Source: an uncultured Collinsella sp.
Lineage (GTDB): Bacteria; Actinomycetota; Coriobacteriia; Coriobacteriales; Coriobacteriaceae
Length of the DNA stretch: 40,429 nt
Reading direction: 5' to 3'
NCBI GenBank assembly: GCA_900754745.1
Contig: CAAEEB010000051.1
Span: forward strand, 1-40,429
This document shows positions 1 through 7,750 of this stretch, piece after piece (the stretch's first letter is position 1; each line of letters opens with the position of its first letter). A model generated the notes under the pieces. The model saw only the letters and a program-made list of their open reading frames with translations. It had not been told where the DNA came from and searched no databases. The position numbers were made by a program, and so were the translations under genes.

Positions 1-69
1 CGTCTAGCGGTTTAGGACGCCGCCCTCTCAAGGCGGAGATCACCAGTTCGAATCTGGTACGGGCTACCA
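1..69 (+). tRNA. tRNA-Glu (anticodon CTC), 5' end cut by window
   Basis: The anticodon arm is CCGCC / CTCTCAA / GGCGG, so the anticodon is CTC (Glu, codon GAG). The T arm has the canonical TTCGAAT loop closed by ACCAG/CTGGT. The 3' acceptor strand ACGGGCT is followed by discriminator A and an encoded CCA ending at 69. The 5' acceptor strand should read AGCCCGT, and the window opens at its last three bases, so about four nucleotides are missing. A terminator follows directly. Confidence 0.93.
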
Positions 70-79
70 TGAATCTGAG

Positions 80-111
80 ACCCGGACTTCCCACGGAAGT
101 TCGGGTTTTTT
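80..111 (+). terminator. Rho-independent terminator of tRNA-Glu
   Basis: An 11-bp stem (ACCCGGACTTC with GAAGTTCGGGT, one G-T wobble) around a short CCACG loop is followed by a run of T. It lies about ten bases after the tRNA CCA end. Confidence 0.85.
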
Positions 112-220
112 ATTTCCAAGCAAACCATCTGCAATTCCCATTTGGCCCATAGCTTTACGTTCTGCTTGTGGCCCTTGCGGGTACAATATGCAAGATATTT
201 GGACGGTCAGAAGGAGCCTC

Positions 221-1525
221 ATGAAGGAGTCCTCTCAGCATACATCTAAGCCCCAGGTCGAGGTTGAGGCCTCGGGCGGCGATGACAACAAGGGTGCGCG
301 TCGCGGTGCCATTTTTATCGGCGTCGTGCTGGTTGGCTATATCGTTTATCTGATTGCGACCGGTCAGATGGGACAGTTTTGGGCTGCCATGTCGAGCGTC
401 CAAGCGCCGTGGCTCGTTGCTGCATGCTTTTGCATGTTCCTGTACCTGTTCTTTGGCATCGTTGCCTATGCGATCGCCGTCTGGCTCGATCCCAATTCGC
501 CCGTCGGCATTCGCGACCTGATCTCGGTCGAGGCGAGCGGTATCTTCTTTGGCAACCTGACGCCCATGATGATGGGCTCCACGCCTGCCCAGATCTACCG
601 CCTGACCAAGGCAGGCCAAAACGTCGGCGAGGCCGGTGCCACGCAGTTCACGCGCTTTATCGTGTATCAGTTTGGCCTCGTTGCCTGGGGCGCCATTCTG
701 CTGCTTGCCCGCATGCCGTTTTTCGCTGAGCGCTATGGCGACATGACGCTGCTGTGCGTCTTTAGCTTTGGCGGTCACTGCTGTATTCTGCTTGGCATCT
801 TTGCCGTCGCGCTTATGCCCAAGACCGTCACGCGCGTCGCGCACTGCATCATCAATTGGCTCGAGCGAATGGGCGTCTCGGCCACCAAGATCGAGGGCTG
901 GCGTACGTTTGTCGACGGCGAAATCTACTCGTTCTCCGAGAAGTTCAAGCTTTCGGCCGGTCACTTTTCGTCCATGCTGCTCACGGTGGTCATCACCATG
1001 TTGCAGCTGGCGTTTTTCTACCTCGTGCCGTATTTCCTGATGCTTGCCTTTGGCCACCACGAAGTCGACTTTTTCTCGGTCATGGCCGCGAGCGCCTTTG
1101 TTCAGCTCCTGAGCTCTGCTGTTCCCCTGCCCGGTGGCACCGGCGGCGCCGAGGGCGGCTTCGCGCTGTTCCTGGGTCATTTCTTTGGATCGGCGTCGAC
1201 CGCCGGTTACCTGCTGTGGCGCCTCATTACGTTTATTGCGCCGACTATTTTGGCCGCGCCCCTGCTGGGCCTTAAGAGTGCTCACAACGAGAGTATCCAT
1301 GCACGCTGGGATCGTGTGATGCGAAAGCTCGGACGAACGCCTCAGACGTCCTCTAAGCCTGCAAAGCCCCATCCTGTGCATGCGGTTACCGTGGACCCCA
1401 ATCAGCAAGCTCAGAAGGCTTCTGGGGCCGCCAAACCGGCGCATAAGGCCTATGTGCGCCAGACGGGCGACGGCATCCGTGTGTCCCCGGCTGCTTTGAA
1501 CAAAAAGAAACACTCTAAGGCGTAA
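221..1525 (+). CDS. Flippase-like integral membrane protein (YbhN / LPG synthase TM family)
   Basis: This is a multi-pass inner-membrane protein of the UPF0104/YbhN type, related to the membrane half of lysylphosphatidylglycerol synthase. Family members are thought to move or modify lipids; the substrate here cannot be read from sequence. It has about eight hydrophobic segments over residues 30-360, the family-typical glycine-rich PLPGGTGGAEGGF stretch near residue 310, and a basic Lys/Pro/Ala-rich cytoplasmic tail of about 75 residues. I chose the ATG at 221 (434 aa) because AGAAGGAG lies just upstream. An in-frame ATG at 188 overlaps a TACAAT -10-like hexamer (182-187), so it is probably upstream of translation. 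It stands alone between tRNA-Glu and the TetR gene. Confidence 0.85.
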   Translation: MKESSQHTSKPQVEVEASGGDDNKGARRGAIFIGVVLVGYIVYLIATGQMGQFWAAMSSVQAPWLVAACFCMFLYLFFGIVAYAIAVWLDPNSPVGIRDLISVEASGIFFGNLTPMMMGSTPAQIYRLTKAGQNVGEAGATQFTRFIVYQFGLVAWGAILLLARMPFFAERYGDMTLLCVFSFGGHCCILLGIFAVALMPKTVTRVAHCIINWLERMGVSATKIEGWRTFVDGEIYSFSEKFKLSAGHFSSMLLTVVITMLQLAFFYLVPYFLMLAFGHHEVDFFSVMAASAFVQLLSSAVPLPGGTGGAEGGFALFLGHFFGSASTAGYLLWRLITFIAPTILAAPLLGLKSAHNESIHARWDRVMRKLGRTPQTSSKPAKPHPVHAVTVDPNQQAQKASGAAKPAHKAYVRQTGDGIRVSPAALNKKKHSKA

Positions 1526-1614
1526 TAGTTGGTCGTGCGTTCTTCATGTTGCCGGGCATTTTTGTACCGGATGGGGGATAATCCTCTTACGTAGATTAAC
1601 TCTCATCTGTTGAT

Positions 1615-1628
1615 GAATGCTCGCATTC
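1615..1628. promoter_or_regulatory. Short palindrome upstream of TetR gene (possible operator)
   Basis: GAATGC-TC-GCATTC is a perfect 6-bp inverted repeat immediately before the ribosome binding site of the TetR-family gene. TetR-family proteins bind palindromes and often repress their own gene, so this is a candidate autoregulatory site. The position supports the idea; nothing else does. Confidence 0.3.
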
Positions 1629-1643
1629 TGAAGGGACACGTCC

Positions 1644-2255
1644 ATGGCCACCAGCAAACCGCGCCTCGACCGCCGCATCGTTCGCAGCCGCAATGCCATC
1701 CTGTCTGCGTTTGAGCGCCTGTTGATGGATAAGCCGCTTGCCGACATTACGGTGAGTGCTATCGCGCGTGAGGCAAATGTCGACCGCAAGACCTTTTACG
1801 TACACTTCGGTACGGTTGACGGCCTGCTCGATGCGATCGCCGTTGATGTGGTGGAGATGATTGCCGACTCGGTCGAGAAAACGCTTGCTTCCATGGACGG
1901 CGACACGAACGAGCGTGCCCTCGGAGCGGCGGCAACGTTTTTTAAGACCATCAACGAGGCACTTTGCAATAACCTCGTGCTCAATCGCCAGCTGATTGAA
2001 AACATCCCGCTCGACGATTTTATGACGCGTTTACGCGTGCCGCTCGAGCACGAGATTGCCGAGCGCGACTTGCTGCCCCACGGCCTCAAGGACGAGATGT
2101 TCGACTATTATCTGGCATTTTTGCTTTCGGGCATTATCGGCATTTACCGCACGTGGGCGCTCTCCGATGGCTCGGTGCCCATCGAGCGCATCTCGGAGGT
2201 CGCTAACAATCTGACGTTGAACGGACTATCGAGTCTGGAGTCTCGTTTCGAATAG
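1644..2255 (+). CDS. TetR/AcrR-family transcriptional regulator
   Basis: A 203-aa one-component DNA-binding regulator. Residues 10-60 form the TetR helix-turn-helix (ILSAFERLL..., then ITVSAIAREANVDRKTFYVHFG, where the conserved T-x-Y-x-H-F is visible). Residues 60-203 are the helical ligand/dimer domain, ending in a hydrophobic YYLAFLLSGIIGIYRTW helix as in TetR_C domains of the DhaS-like type. The ATG has GAAGGGA upstream. It converges with the MacAB-type export operon across a long inverted repeat, and might regulate that operon or the upstream membrane protein. The ligand is unknown. Confidence 0.88.
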   Translation: MATSKPRLDRRIVRSRNAILSAFERLLMDKPLADITVSAIAREANVDRKTFYVHFGTVDGLLDAIAVDVVEMIADSVEKTLASMDGDTNERALGAAATFFKTINEALCNNLVLNRQLIENIPLDDFMTRLRVPLEHEIAERDLLPHGLKDEMFDYYLAFLLSGIIGIYRTWALSDGSVPIERISEVANNLTLNGLSSLESRFE

Positions 2256-2270
2256 CACTAGCGCCTTATC

Positions 2271-2351
2271 CCCCCTGAGTTGCGGTGAAATAGGGACTGA
2301 ATAGGCCTTCTAGCGGCCTAAACAGTCCCTATTTCACCGCAACTCAGGGGG
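2271..2351. repeat. Long perfect inverted repeat (29-bp arms) between convergent genes
   Basis: The arms 2271-2299 and 2323-2351 are exactly complementary over 29 bases, and an inner TAGGCC/GGCCTA stem tightens the loop. The arm contains GTTGCGGTGAAATAG followed by GGGACTG. The first module recurs in the hairpin at 18783-18846. It lies between the stop codons of the TetR gene and the ABC permease, where it could act as a bidirectional terminator, although it has no good T run. Confidence 0.9.
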
Positions 2352-2357
2352 ATTGCA

Positions 2358-3572
2358 TTACTGGTAGCGCAGGCACTCCACGGGGTCGAGTTTTGCTGCC
2401 CGGCGGGCGGGATAGAAGCCGAAGATGACGCCGATGCCGACGGAGACCGCAAAGGCCAGCAGCACCGTGGCGATCGAAAAGCTCGGCGTAATGGTACCGC
2501 TGGCACCGAGCTCGCCAAGCACGCCGGAACCCGCGGCGAACATCGCTAGTCCCCAGGCAAGCAGGTAGCCAATCAAAACACCCAGCAGGCCGCCGGTGAC
2601 GCACAGCGCCGAGGACTCGGCCAAAAACTGTGCGGTGATATCGCGACGGCTGGCACCCAAGGCTCGACGAATCCCGATTTCGCGGATACGCTCGGTCACA
2701 TTGGTGAGCATCATATTCATGATGCCGATACCGCCCACGAGCAGCGAAATGCTGGCAACGGCGCCCATGATGAGCGAAAACGCGCCCATAAAGGAATTGA
2801 GGGCGTCGATGGCACTTTTCATTGAGGTCGCCGATACGCTGTCATACTCGTCGTCGTCCGCGATGCCCTTCATGCTGCGCACCTTGGATTCAATCGTCTT
2901 GCACATCTCATCCATGTCCGTGCCCTCGGCGGCGAGCGCCGTTACGCTGGGAAACGACGGGTTCTCGTCGCCAAAAAGACCCGAGATGGTCTCGCGCGGC
3001 ATGTATAGCGTGAGCGAGCCCATAGAGTCGCTGCCGCCGTCGATAACGCCGACAATCTGCACCTCGCCGTTCGACACCTTGATGGTCTTGCCGAGCGCGT
3101 CCTGCTCGTTGCCGTACAGCTGATCAGCGCCGCCACGGCTGATGAGCGCCACGCGTGCGCCAGATTGGGACTCGGCCTGGGTGTAGGTGCGTCCCGCGAC
3201 AAGCTTGCTGGCGCCCACCGCGTCGAGCATGTCGCTATCGACGCCCTGCGCCATGACGGTATAGCTTTTGTCACCGGCCTTGTACTCGGTATAGGCGCTG
3301 TCCACGATGCCGATCTGCTCGATCTGCGGCACCATCTTGCGAAGCTTCTCAACGTCCGATTCGGTGAGCTCTTGCGACGAATAGATCTGCACCATACGCG
3401 CTGCGTTGAGGCCCAGGCTGTTGACCAGGCTGTTTTGGATACCGCCGATAAGCGAGGTCATGGCAATGACGGAGGCGATGCCAATGACGATGCCCAGGAT
3501 GGTGAGTAGGCTGCGTCCCTTGTTGGCCTCGAGGGAGTGAAGGGCTTCTTGGATGAGGTCGCGCGTGCTCAT
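2358..3572 (-). CDS. MacB/FtsX-type ABC transporter permease
   Basis: A 404-aa permease of the MacB-like mechanotransmission class. It has an N-terminal amphipathic region and first TM helix (SLLTILGIVIGIASVIAMTSL, near 20-42), a large extracytoplasmic MacB_PCD domain (about 45-255), then three TM helices of the FtsX domain (near 265-290, 325-350, 370-395) with the conserved GIGIMNMML and REIGIRRALGA stretches. Its ATG overlaps the TGA of the ATPase gene (ATGA), so the two are translationally coupled. With the ATPase and the HlyD-like adaptor it forms a tripartite-like exporter, probably of a peptide, antibiotic or lipid; the substrate is not readable. Confidence 0.93.
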   Translation of the reverse strand: MSTRDLIQEALHSLEANKGRSLLTILGIVIGIASVIAMTSLIGGIQNSLVNSLGLNAARMVQIYSSQELTESDVEKLRKMVPQIEQIGIVDSAYTEYKAGDKSYTVMAQGVDSDMLDAVGASKLVAGRTYTQAESQSGARVALISRGGADQLYGNEQDALGKTIKVSNGEVQIVGVIDGGSDSMGSLTLYMPRETISGLFGDENPSFPSVTALAAEGTDMDEMCKTIESKVRSMKGIADDDEYDSVSATSMKSAIDALNSFMGAFSLIMGAVASISLLVGGIGIMNMMLTNVTERIREIGIRRALGASRRDITAQFLAESSALCVTGGLLGVLIGYLLAWGLAMFAAGSGVLGELGASGTITPSFSIATVLLAFAVSVGIGVIFGFYPARRAAKLDPVECLRYQ

Positions 3573-4342
3573 GCCTTCACTCCTTTCGTCGGATTGGCGT
3601 CTGCGTAAATCATGGGCAGGTTATCAATGGCGCCGCGCAGGGTCTGCGGCGCGTGCGCGATGTACGCGCCGTCGTGAATCCGGCCGTCGCGAATGGTTAC
3701 GGCACGGTCGGCCTCGGCGGCGATACCGGGATCATGCGTGATGAGCACGATGGTCTTGCCGCGTTCCTGAAGTTTGTGGAAGGTTTCCATCACGAGTGCT
3801 CCGGTGGCGGAGTCCAGGTTTCCCGTCGGCTCATCCGCCAGGATGATGGGCGGGTCGTTGACGAGGGAGCGCGCGATGGCAACTCTCTGCATCTGCCCGC
3901 CCGAGAGCTCGGAGATGCGGTGGTCCCAGTGGTCGACCGGCAGCGTGACGGCTTGCAGCGCATGGACGGCGCGCATCTCACGCTGAGCCCGCGGCACGTT
4001 GGTGTACGAAAGCGGCAGCATGACGTTTTCGATGACCGATAGGCGCGGCAGTAGGTTAAAGCTCTGAAAGACAAAGCCGATGCTCAGGGCTCGGACTTCG
4101 GTGAGCTCGTCATCGTCGAGCTCCGCCACGTTGAGGCCCTGCAGGTAATAATCGCCTGCCGTCGGCTTGTCCAGGCAGCCCAGGATGTTCATGAGCGTTG
4201 ACTTGCCCGAGCCCGATGGGCCGGTAATGGCCACGAATTCGCCGGGATTCACTGCCAGGTTCACGTTGTGCAGGATATGGGCGCAGCCGGCCTCGCTCTC
4301 AAAAATGCGATGCACGTTGCGGATGTCGATGACGGGACGCAT
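3569..4342 (-). CDS. ABC transporter ATP-binding protein (MacB/LolD type)
   Basis: A 257-aa nucleotide-binding subunit powering the adjacent permease. It shows Walker [10 protein letters not shown] (about 41-49), Q-loop [14 protein letters not shown], signature [15 protein letters not shown], Walker [13 protein letters not shown] and the H-loop ITHD. The Q-loop FNLL pattern is typical of the LolD/MacB exporter subgroup. Its start codon shares one base with the TAA of the upstream adaptor gene (TAATG), and its stop overlaps the permease start, so this is a tightly coupled three-gene operon. A C-terminal extension of about 25 residues beyond the usual domain is not recognised. Confidence 0.95.
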   Translation of the reverse strand: MRPVIDIRNVHRIFESEAGCAHILHNVNLAVNPGEFVAITGPSGSGKSTLMNILGCLDKPTAGDYYLQGLNVAELDDDELTEVRALSIGFVFQSFNLLPRLSVIENVMLPLSYTNVPRAQREMRAVHALQAVTLPVDHWDHRISELSGGQMQRVAIARSLVNDPPIILADEPTGNLDSATGALVMETFHKLQERGKTIVLITHDPGIAAEADRAVTIRDGRIHDGAYIAHAPQTLRGAIDNLPMIYADANPTKGVKA

Positions 4343-5757
4343 TACATGCCCTCATCGGCAGACATGCTGCCAGAGTCGCCGCCGTCGGCCGTCATGCCTT
4401 CGCCAGTGTCCACGATAAGGGTGTCGCCGTCGCGCAGCTTGGTGACCGGCACGTCCGCGTTGATCTCGTTGCCCTGGTCGTCGCGCTTGACCTGCGTTTT
4501 GCCGACCACGGCGTCGTTATCGTTTTGCGTCACGACGGTCACCTTGACGCGTCGGGTCTGTTTGCTTTCGCCGTCGGTTGCCACGTTGACGTAATAATGC
4601 TCGCCATCCTCGGTCATGAGCGCCATAGTCGGTACCATCACCACATCGTCGAGCTGTTCGGTTACCACCGAGACCTCGGCGGTCATGCCCGGCTTGAGGC
4701 GCGCGTCGGGCGCATCAATCAAAATATCGACGTTAAAGGTCACGCTGCCGCCGCCGTTAGCGTCGGAGTTTGCCACCGAAGCGATTGTCGTGACCGTTCC
4801 CTGGCTCACGATATCGGGAAAGGCCGGATAGGTAACGTTGGCGCTCTGGCCCACGGCGATCTTGGCGATATCCTTTTCACCCACCTGAACGGTGACCTTC
4901 ATCTTGGAGAGGTCGGCGATCTGCATGCACTGCTTGCCGCCGCTCGTATCGCCTTCGCCCATAATCATGCCGCCCGTCACCGTGGCGCCGACCTTGGCGT
5001 TGAGCTCTACGATGCTGCCCGAGCTGGGCGCGGTCACGGTGCGCTCGGCAGCTTTGGCGTTGGCTTGGTCCAGGTTCGCCTGGGCCGAGGCCAGGTTGCG
5101 TTGGGCGCTCGAGACGGCACTCGTGTCGGCGGTGCCGCTGACGCCACTCGCGCCTGCCGCATCTGCGTCAGTCGCCGGAGCGGCTTGGGCGGCAGCTACC
5201 GCTTTCTGCGCGTTGGCGAGGTCTTCCTTGGCAGCTGTCACCGCGCGCTGCGCTTCGGCAACATTGCGATCGAGCTCGTCGTTTTTAATGGTCATGAGCA
5301 CGTCGCCCTCGTTGACGGACTGGCCGGCCTGCACGTTGATCGATGCCACCGTGCCGTCGACAGAAGGGGAGACCACCGAAGCCGAGATGGGCTTGAGCTG
5401 GCCTTTAGCCTCGACGGTGGTCATAAATGTGCCCTCGGTGACCATGTCGGTCACCGGCCCGTTGTTGCCTGCGGGCCGTGCGTTGATGACGAAGGTCACG
5501 ACAACGGCGATGAGCACAATGGCGGCCACGACGCCTGCCGCAATGCCGCGTCGGATGAGCTTTTTGCGCCGACGCTCGGCACGCTTCGCCTTGAGCTTGG
5601 CGTAGGCCTCTTCGTCAGAAATCTCGGTTGTATCGCTTGTGCTGTCGCTTTGCTGTGTGGCGTGCACGGTTGTTATGAGGGGAAGCGTTTCGGTGGCACC
5701 CTCGGGCGCTCGCTCGGTATCATTCGGTCCCGGGGTGATGGTGGGGACATTCGACAT
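4342..5757 (-). CDS. HlyD/MacA-family efflux adaptor protein
   Basis: A 471-aa membrane-anchored adaptor for the ABC exporter. The N-terminal cytoplasmic part (1-70) ends in a basic cluster (KRAERRRKKLIRR), followed by one TM helix (about 71-92). The outside part has a split biotinyl-lipoyl domain (VSPSVDGTVASINVQAGQSV... and TVTAPSSGSIVELNAKVG) flanking an Ala-rich coiled-coil hairpin, then beta-barrel and membrane-proximal domains. The tail is acidic and rich in Gly, Ser and Met. I chose the start at 5757 because AAAGGAG lies just upstream; an in-frame ATG 21 codons earlier lacks this. It is the first gene of the operon. Confidence 0.92.
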   Translation of the reverse strand: MSNVPTITPGPNDTERAPEGATETLPLITTVHATQQSDSTSDTTEISDEEAYAKLKAKRAERRRKKLIRRGIAAGVVAAIVLIAVVVTFVINARPAGNNGPVTDMVTEGTFMTTVEAKGQLKPISASVVSPSVDGTVASINVQAGQSVNEGDVLMTIKNDELDRNVAEAQRAVTAAKEDLANAQKAVAAAQAAPATDADAAGASGVSGTADTSAVSSAQRNLASAQANLDQANAKAAERTVTAPSSGSIVELNAKVGATVTGGMIMGEGDTSGGKQCMQIADLSKMKVTVQVGEKDIAKIAVGQSANVTYPAFPDIVSQGTVTTIASVANSDANGGGSVTFNVDILIDAPDARLKPGMTAEVSVVTEQLDDVVMVPTMALMTEDGEHYYVNVATDGESKQTRRVKVTVVTQNDNDAVVGKTQVKRDDQGNEINADVPVTKLRDGDTLIVDTGEGMTADGGDSGSMSADEGM

Positions 5758-5793
5758 GGCGTCTCCTTTATAGAAAGTTCCTCGATAAGTATA

Positions 5794-5819
5794 TGCGCCC
5801 GTCGCGAGAGGCGGGCGCA
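5794..5819 (-). terminator. Hairpin between the L,D-transpeptidase and the exporter operon
   Basis: TGCGCCCG pairs with CGGGCGCA (8 bp plus a wobble) around a nine-base loop. It sits between the L,D-transpeptidase stop and the adaptor start on the minus strand. There is no clear T run, so termination would be weak. Confidence 0.45.
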
Positions 5820-5887
5820 TTATGGCGGTATCTTTCGGAACTGTTAGATTGGAGCGTCAGCTCCCCGTTGTGCGAAGGCGTGTTTCC

Positions 5888-7633
5888 CTACGAGTGCACG
5901 ACCACGCACAGGCCGACGCTGATGCAGTCGTGGAGTGCCTTGGCATCGGCCAGGCGCAGGTTGATGCAGCCGTGGCTACCGCACCATTTGTACGATTCGG
6001 CACTATCGAAACTCGAATCGTTTTGCCAGGTAGCGTCGTGGAAGCCGACCATATTGCCCTCGAACGGCATCCAGTAGCTGACCGGGCTCTCGTATTTGGG
6101 CTTTCCGGTCGCGGGGTCTTTGGCACCGATGAGCTTGCTTGCTCCGTCGTTGCTGTTGATCTGCCACACGCCCTCGGGGGTGGCGTCTTCGCCCGGTTTG
6201 CCGGAAATAAAGTTGGCCTCCCACACGATATTGCCGTTCTCGTCGTAGTAGCGCGCGTGCTGCTCAGACAGGTCGACGTCGATATAGGCCTTCCAATCGG
6301 GCTCGCCCTTGGCGGTAAACGTGTCGGCCTTCTTGGAGTACGAAATCTCGATATCGCCGGTCTGCTTGTTATTGATAGCGTCCTCTACCTGCTTGGCGAG
6401 CGTGTCGCTGTCGATGGACCAGCCAAAGTCGCCGCCCTCTACAGCGCATTCCTTACCGTCGGCGCGTGTCCACCAGCGGGTGGTGCCCACGGTGTTAAAG
6501 CCGTTGGCGAGCTCGGCGGCCCAGCTGCTGATCTGCGACGTATCGAGCGTGGGGTTGGCCGGATCGGCAAAGCTGATCCACTGCAGCACCGAGCTGCCGT
6601 CGACCTTGCCGGCATCGTTGCCGTTGAGCTTAAGGGTCACGTTGACGCCCAGGAAGTTGTTGGCGGCATCGCATGCAGCCTGAATCTGGTCGTTGGTGAG
6701 GGTGCCGTTGAGCGGTTCGTAGGCGTCGTTGCCGATCTTGGTGATGTCGACGTTCTCGGCGAGCGACGCGAGCTCGATCTCGGCATATTTGATGACATGC
6801 TCGCGGTTGATCTTCTCGTTGGAACGGGCTTTCTCAACGGTAAACTTGCCGGCCTTCTCGTCATAGGAGCTGGCGGCCTCGAAGGTGCCCGAGCGGCTCT
6901 CGTTGAACTCGTCGATAGCGCTGCCCAGGCCCTCCTCAAACTGCTTTTGGTCAAAGGCATCGGAGAGCATGGACAGGTCGACGTCCTGGTCCAAGTCGAC
7001 CGAGTCTTTCTTGGTGGCGCTATCGGTTTTGCCGCCGAGCGACGCGATGAGGCGCGATGGCCACAGCAGCGGCTCGTTTTTGCTGATAATCTCGTGGGCG
7101 GCTTCCTCGCCATCGACGATGGGCTCGTCGGACTCGGGCTGGTAGGTCCAGCTAAAGTCATCGCCCGACACGGTGAGCTTGTAGTGCTTCCATGCCGAGT
7201 TGACCTTGGTGGCTGCCGAAGATGCGTTAGAGAGCGATATGTCGACGCCGGCGATGGTAGTGTTGGGGTAGGCGACCTGCGAGAACGCCACGACGCCTAC
7301 GATGTAGACGATCGCGACGAGGCCGAGGACGACAAAGAGGGCCGTCTTTCCGCCCGACTTGCTGCTTTTGTTGGTACGCTTGTCCGCGGGCCCGCGATTG
7401 TTTGCCGTGCGAGTGTGCGAAGAGACCTGCTTGGGGACGGCACCATGTGCGGGACGCTGCTGATATTGTTGATGCTGCTGGTATTGACGCTGATTCGGGC
7501 GCTGAGAGGCATTGGCCGGGCCGTGTTGTTGGGTGTGAGCCGGCGCGATGGGGCGCGGCGATTGGACGCCGCCCGTATGCCTACTGGGCTGTTGCGGATC
7601 GGGAATCATGTTGCTGCGGTCGATTTGCGACAT
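5888..7633 (-). CDS. L,D-transpeptidase (YkuD domain) with peptidoglycan-binding domain
   Basis: A 581-aa membrane-anchored cell-wall cross-linking enzyme. Residues 1-95 are a Gln/Pro-rich cytoplasmic segment, and 97-118 is a single TM helix. The long external middle part resembles the putative peptidoglycan-binding (PG_binding_4) modules found before YkuD domains. The C-terminal YkuD domain (about 450-581) has the catalytic SHGCINLR motif with His554 and Cys556, and an upstream GFHDATW histidine. The family makes 3-3 cross-links between diaminopimelate-type stems or attaches proteins to the wall. A minus-strand TATAAT lies 58 bases before the start, and AAGGAAA serves as ribosome binding site. 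Confidence 0.95.
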   Translation of the reverse strand: MSQIDRSNMIPDPQQPSRHTGGVQSPRPIAPAHTQQHGPANASQRPNQRQYQQHQQYQQRPAHGAVPKQVSSHTRTANNRGPADKRTNKSSKSGGKTALFVVLGLVAIVYIVGVVAFSQVAYPNTTIAGVDISLSNASSAATKVNSAWKHYKLTVSGDDFSWTYQPESDEPIVDGEEAAHEIISKNEPLLWPSRLIASLGGKTDSATKKDSVDLDQDVDLSMLSDAFDQKQFEEGLGSAIDEFNESRSGTFEAASSYDEKAGKFTVEKARSNEKINREHVIKYAEIELASLAENVDITKIGNDAYEPLNGTLTNDQIQAACDAANNFLGVNVTLKLNGNDAGKVDGSSVLQWISFADPANPTLDTSQISSWAAELANGFNTVGTTRWWTRADGKECAVEGGDFGWSIDSDTLAKQVEDAINNKQTGDIEISYSKKADTFTAKGEPDWKAYIDVDLSEQHARYYDENGNIVWEANFISGKPGEDATPEGVWQINSNDGASKLIGAKDPATGKPKYESPVSYWMPFEGNMVGFHDATWQNDSSFDSAESYKWCGSHGCINLRLADAKALHDCISVGLCVVVHS

Positions 7634-7690
7634 CGTATATATTTCCTTCGATTTTCGCCTTGCGGCTCATCGTGTTTTAACTGGGCTTGC

Positions 7691-7696
7691 ATTATA
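7691..7696 (-). promoter_or_regulatory. Consensus -10 box (TATAAT) for the L,D-transpeptidase gene
   Basis: A perfect minus-strand TATAAT lies between the serine ammonia-lyase stop and the L,D-transpeptidase start. No good -35 hexamer is seen 16-18 bases upstream. Confidence 0.45.
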
Positions 7697-7750
7697 GCGA
7701 TTAGCCTGTTGTTTGTGGTGCGGAAACAGTATCAGTTTGGATAAGTCAGC

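Noticed and set aside
155..1513. Long minus-strand reading frame opposite the flippase-like gene
   Set aside because: Shadow of the plus-strand gene: low-complexity His/Arg/Gly-rich translation, no family motif, no ribosome binding site.
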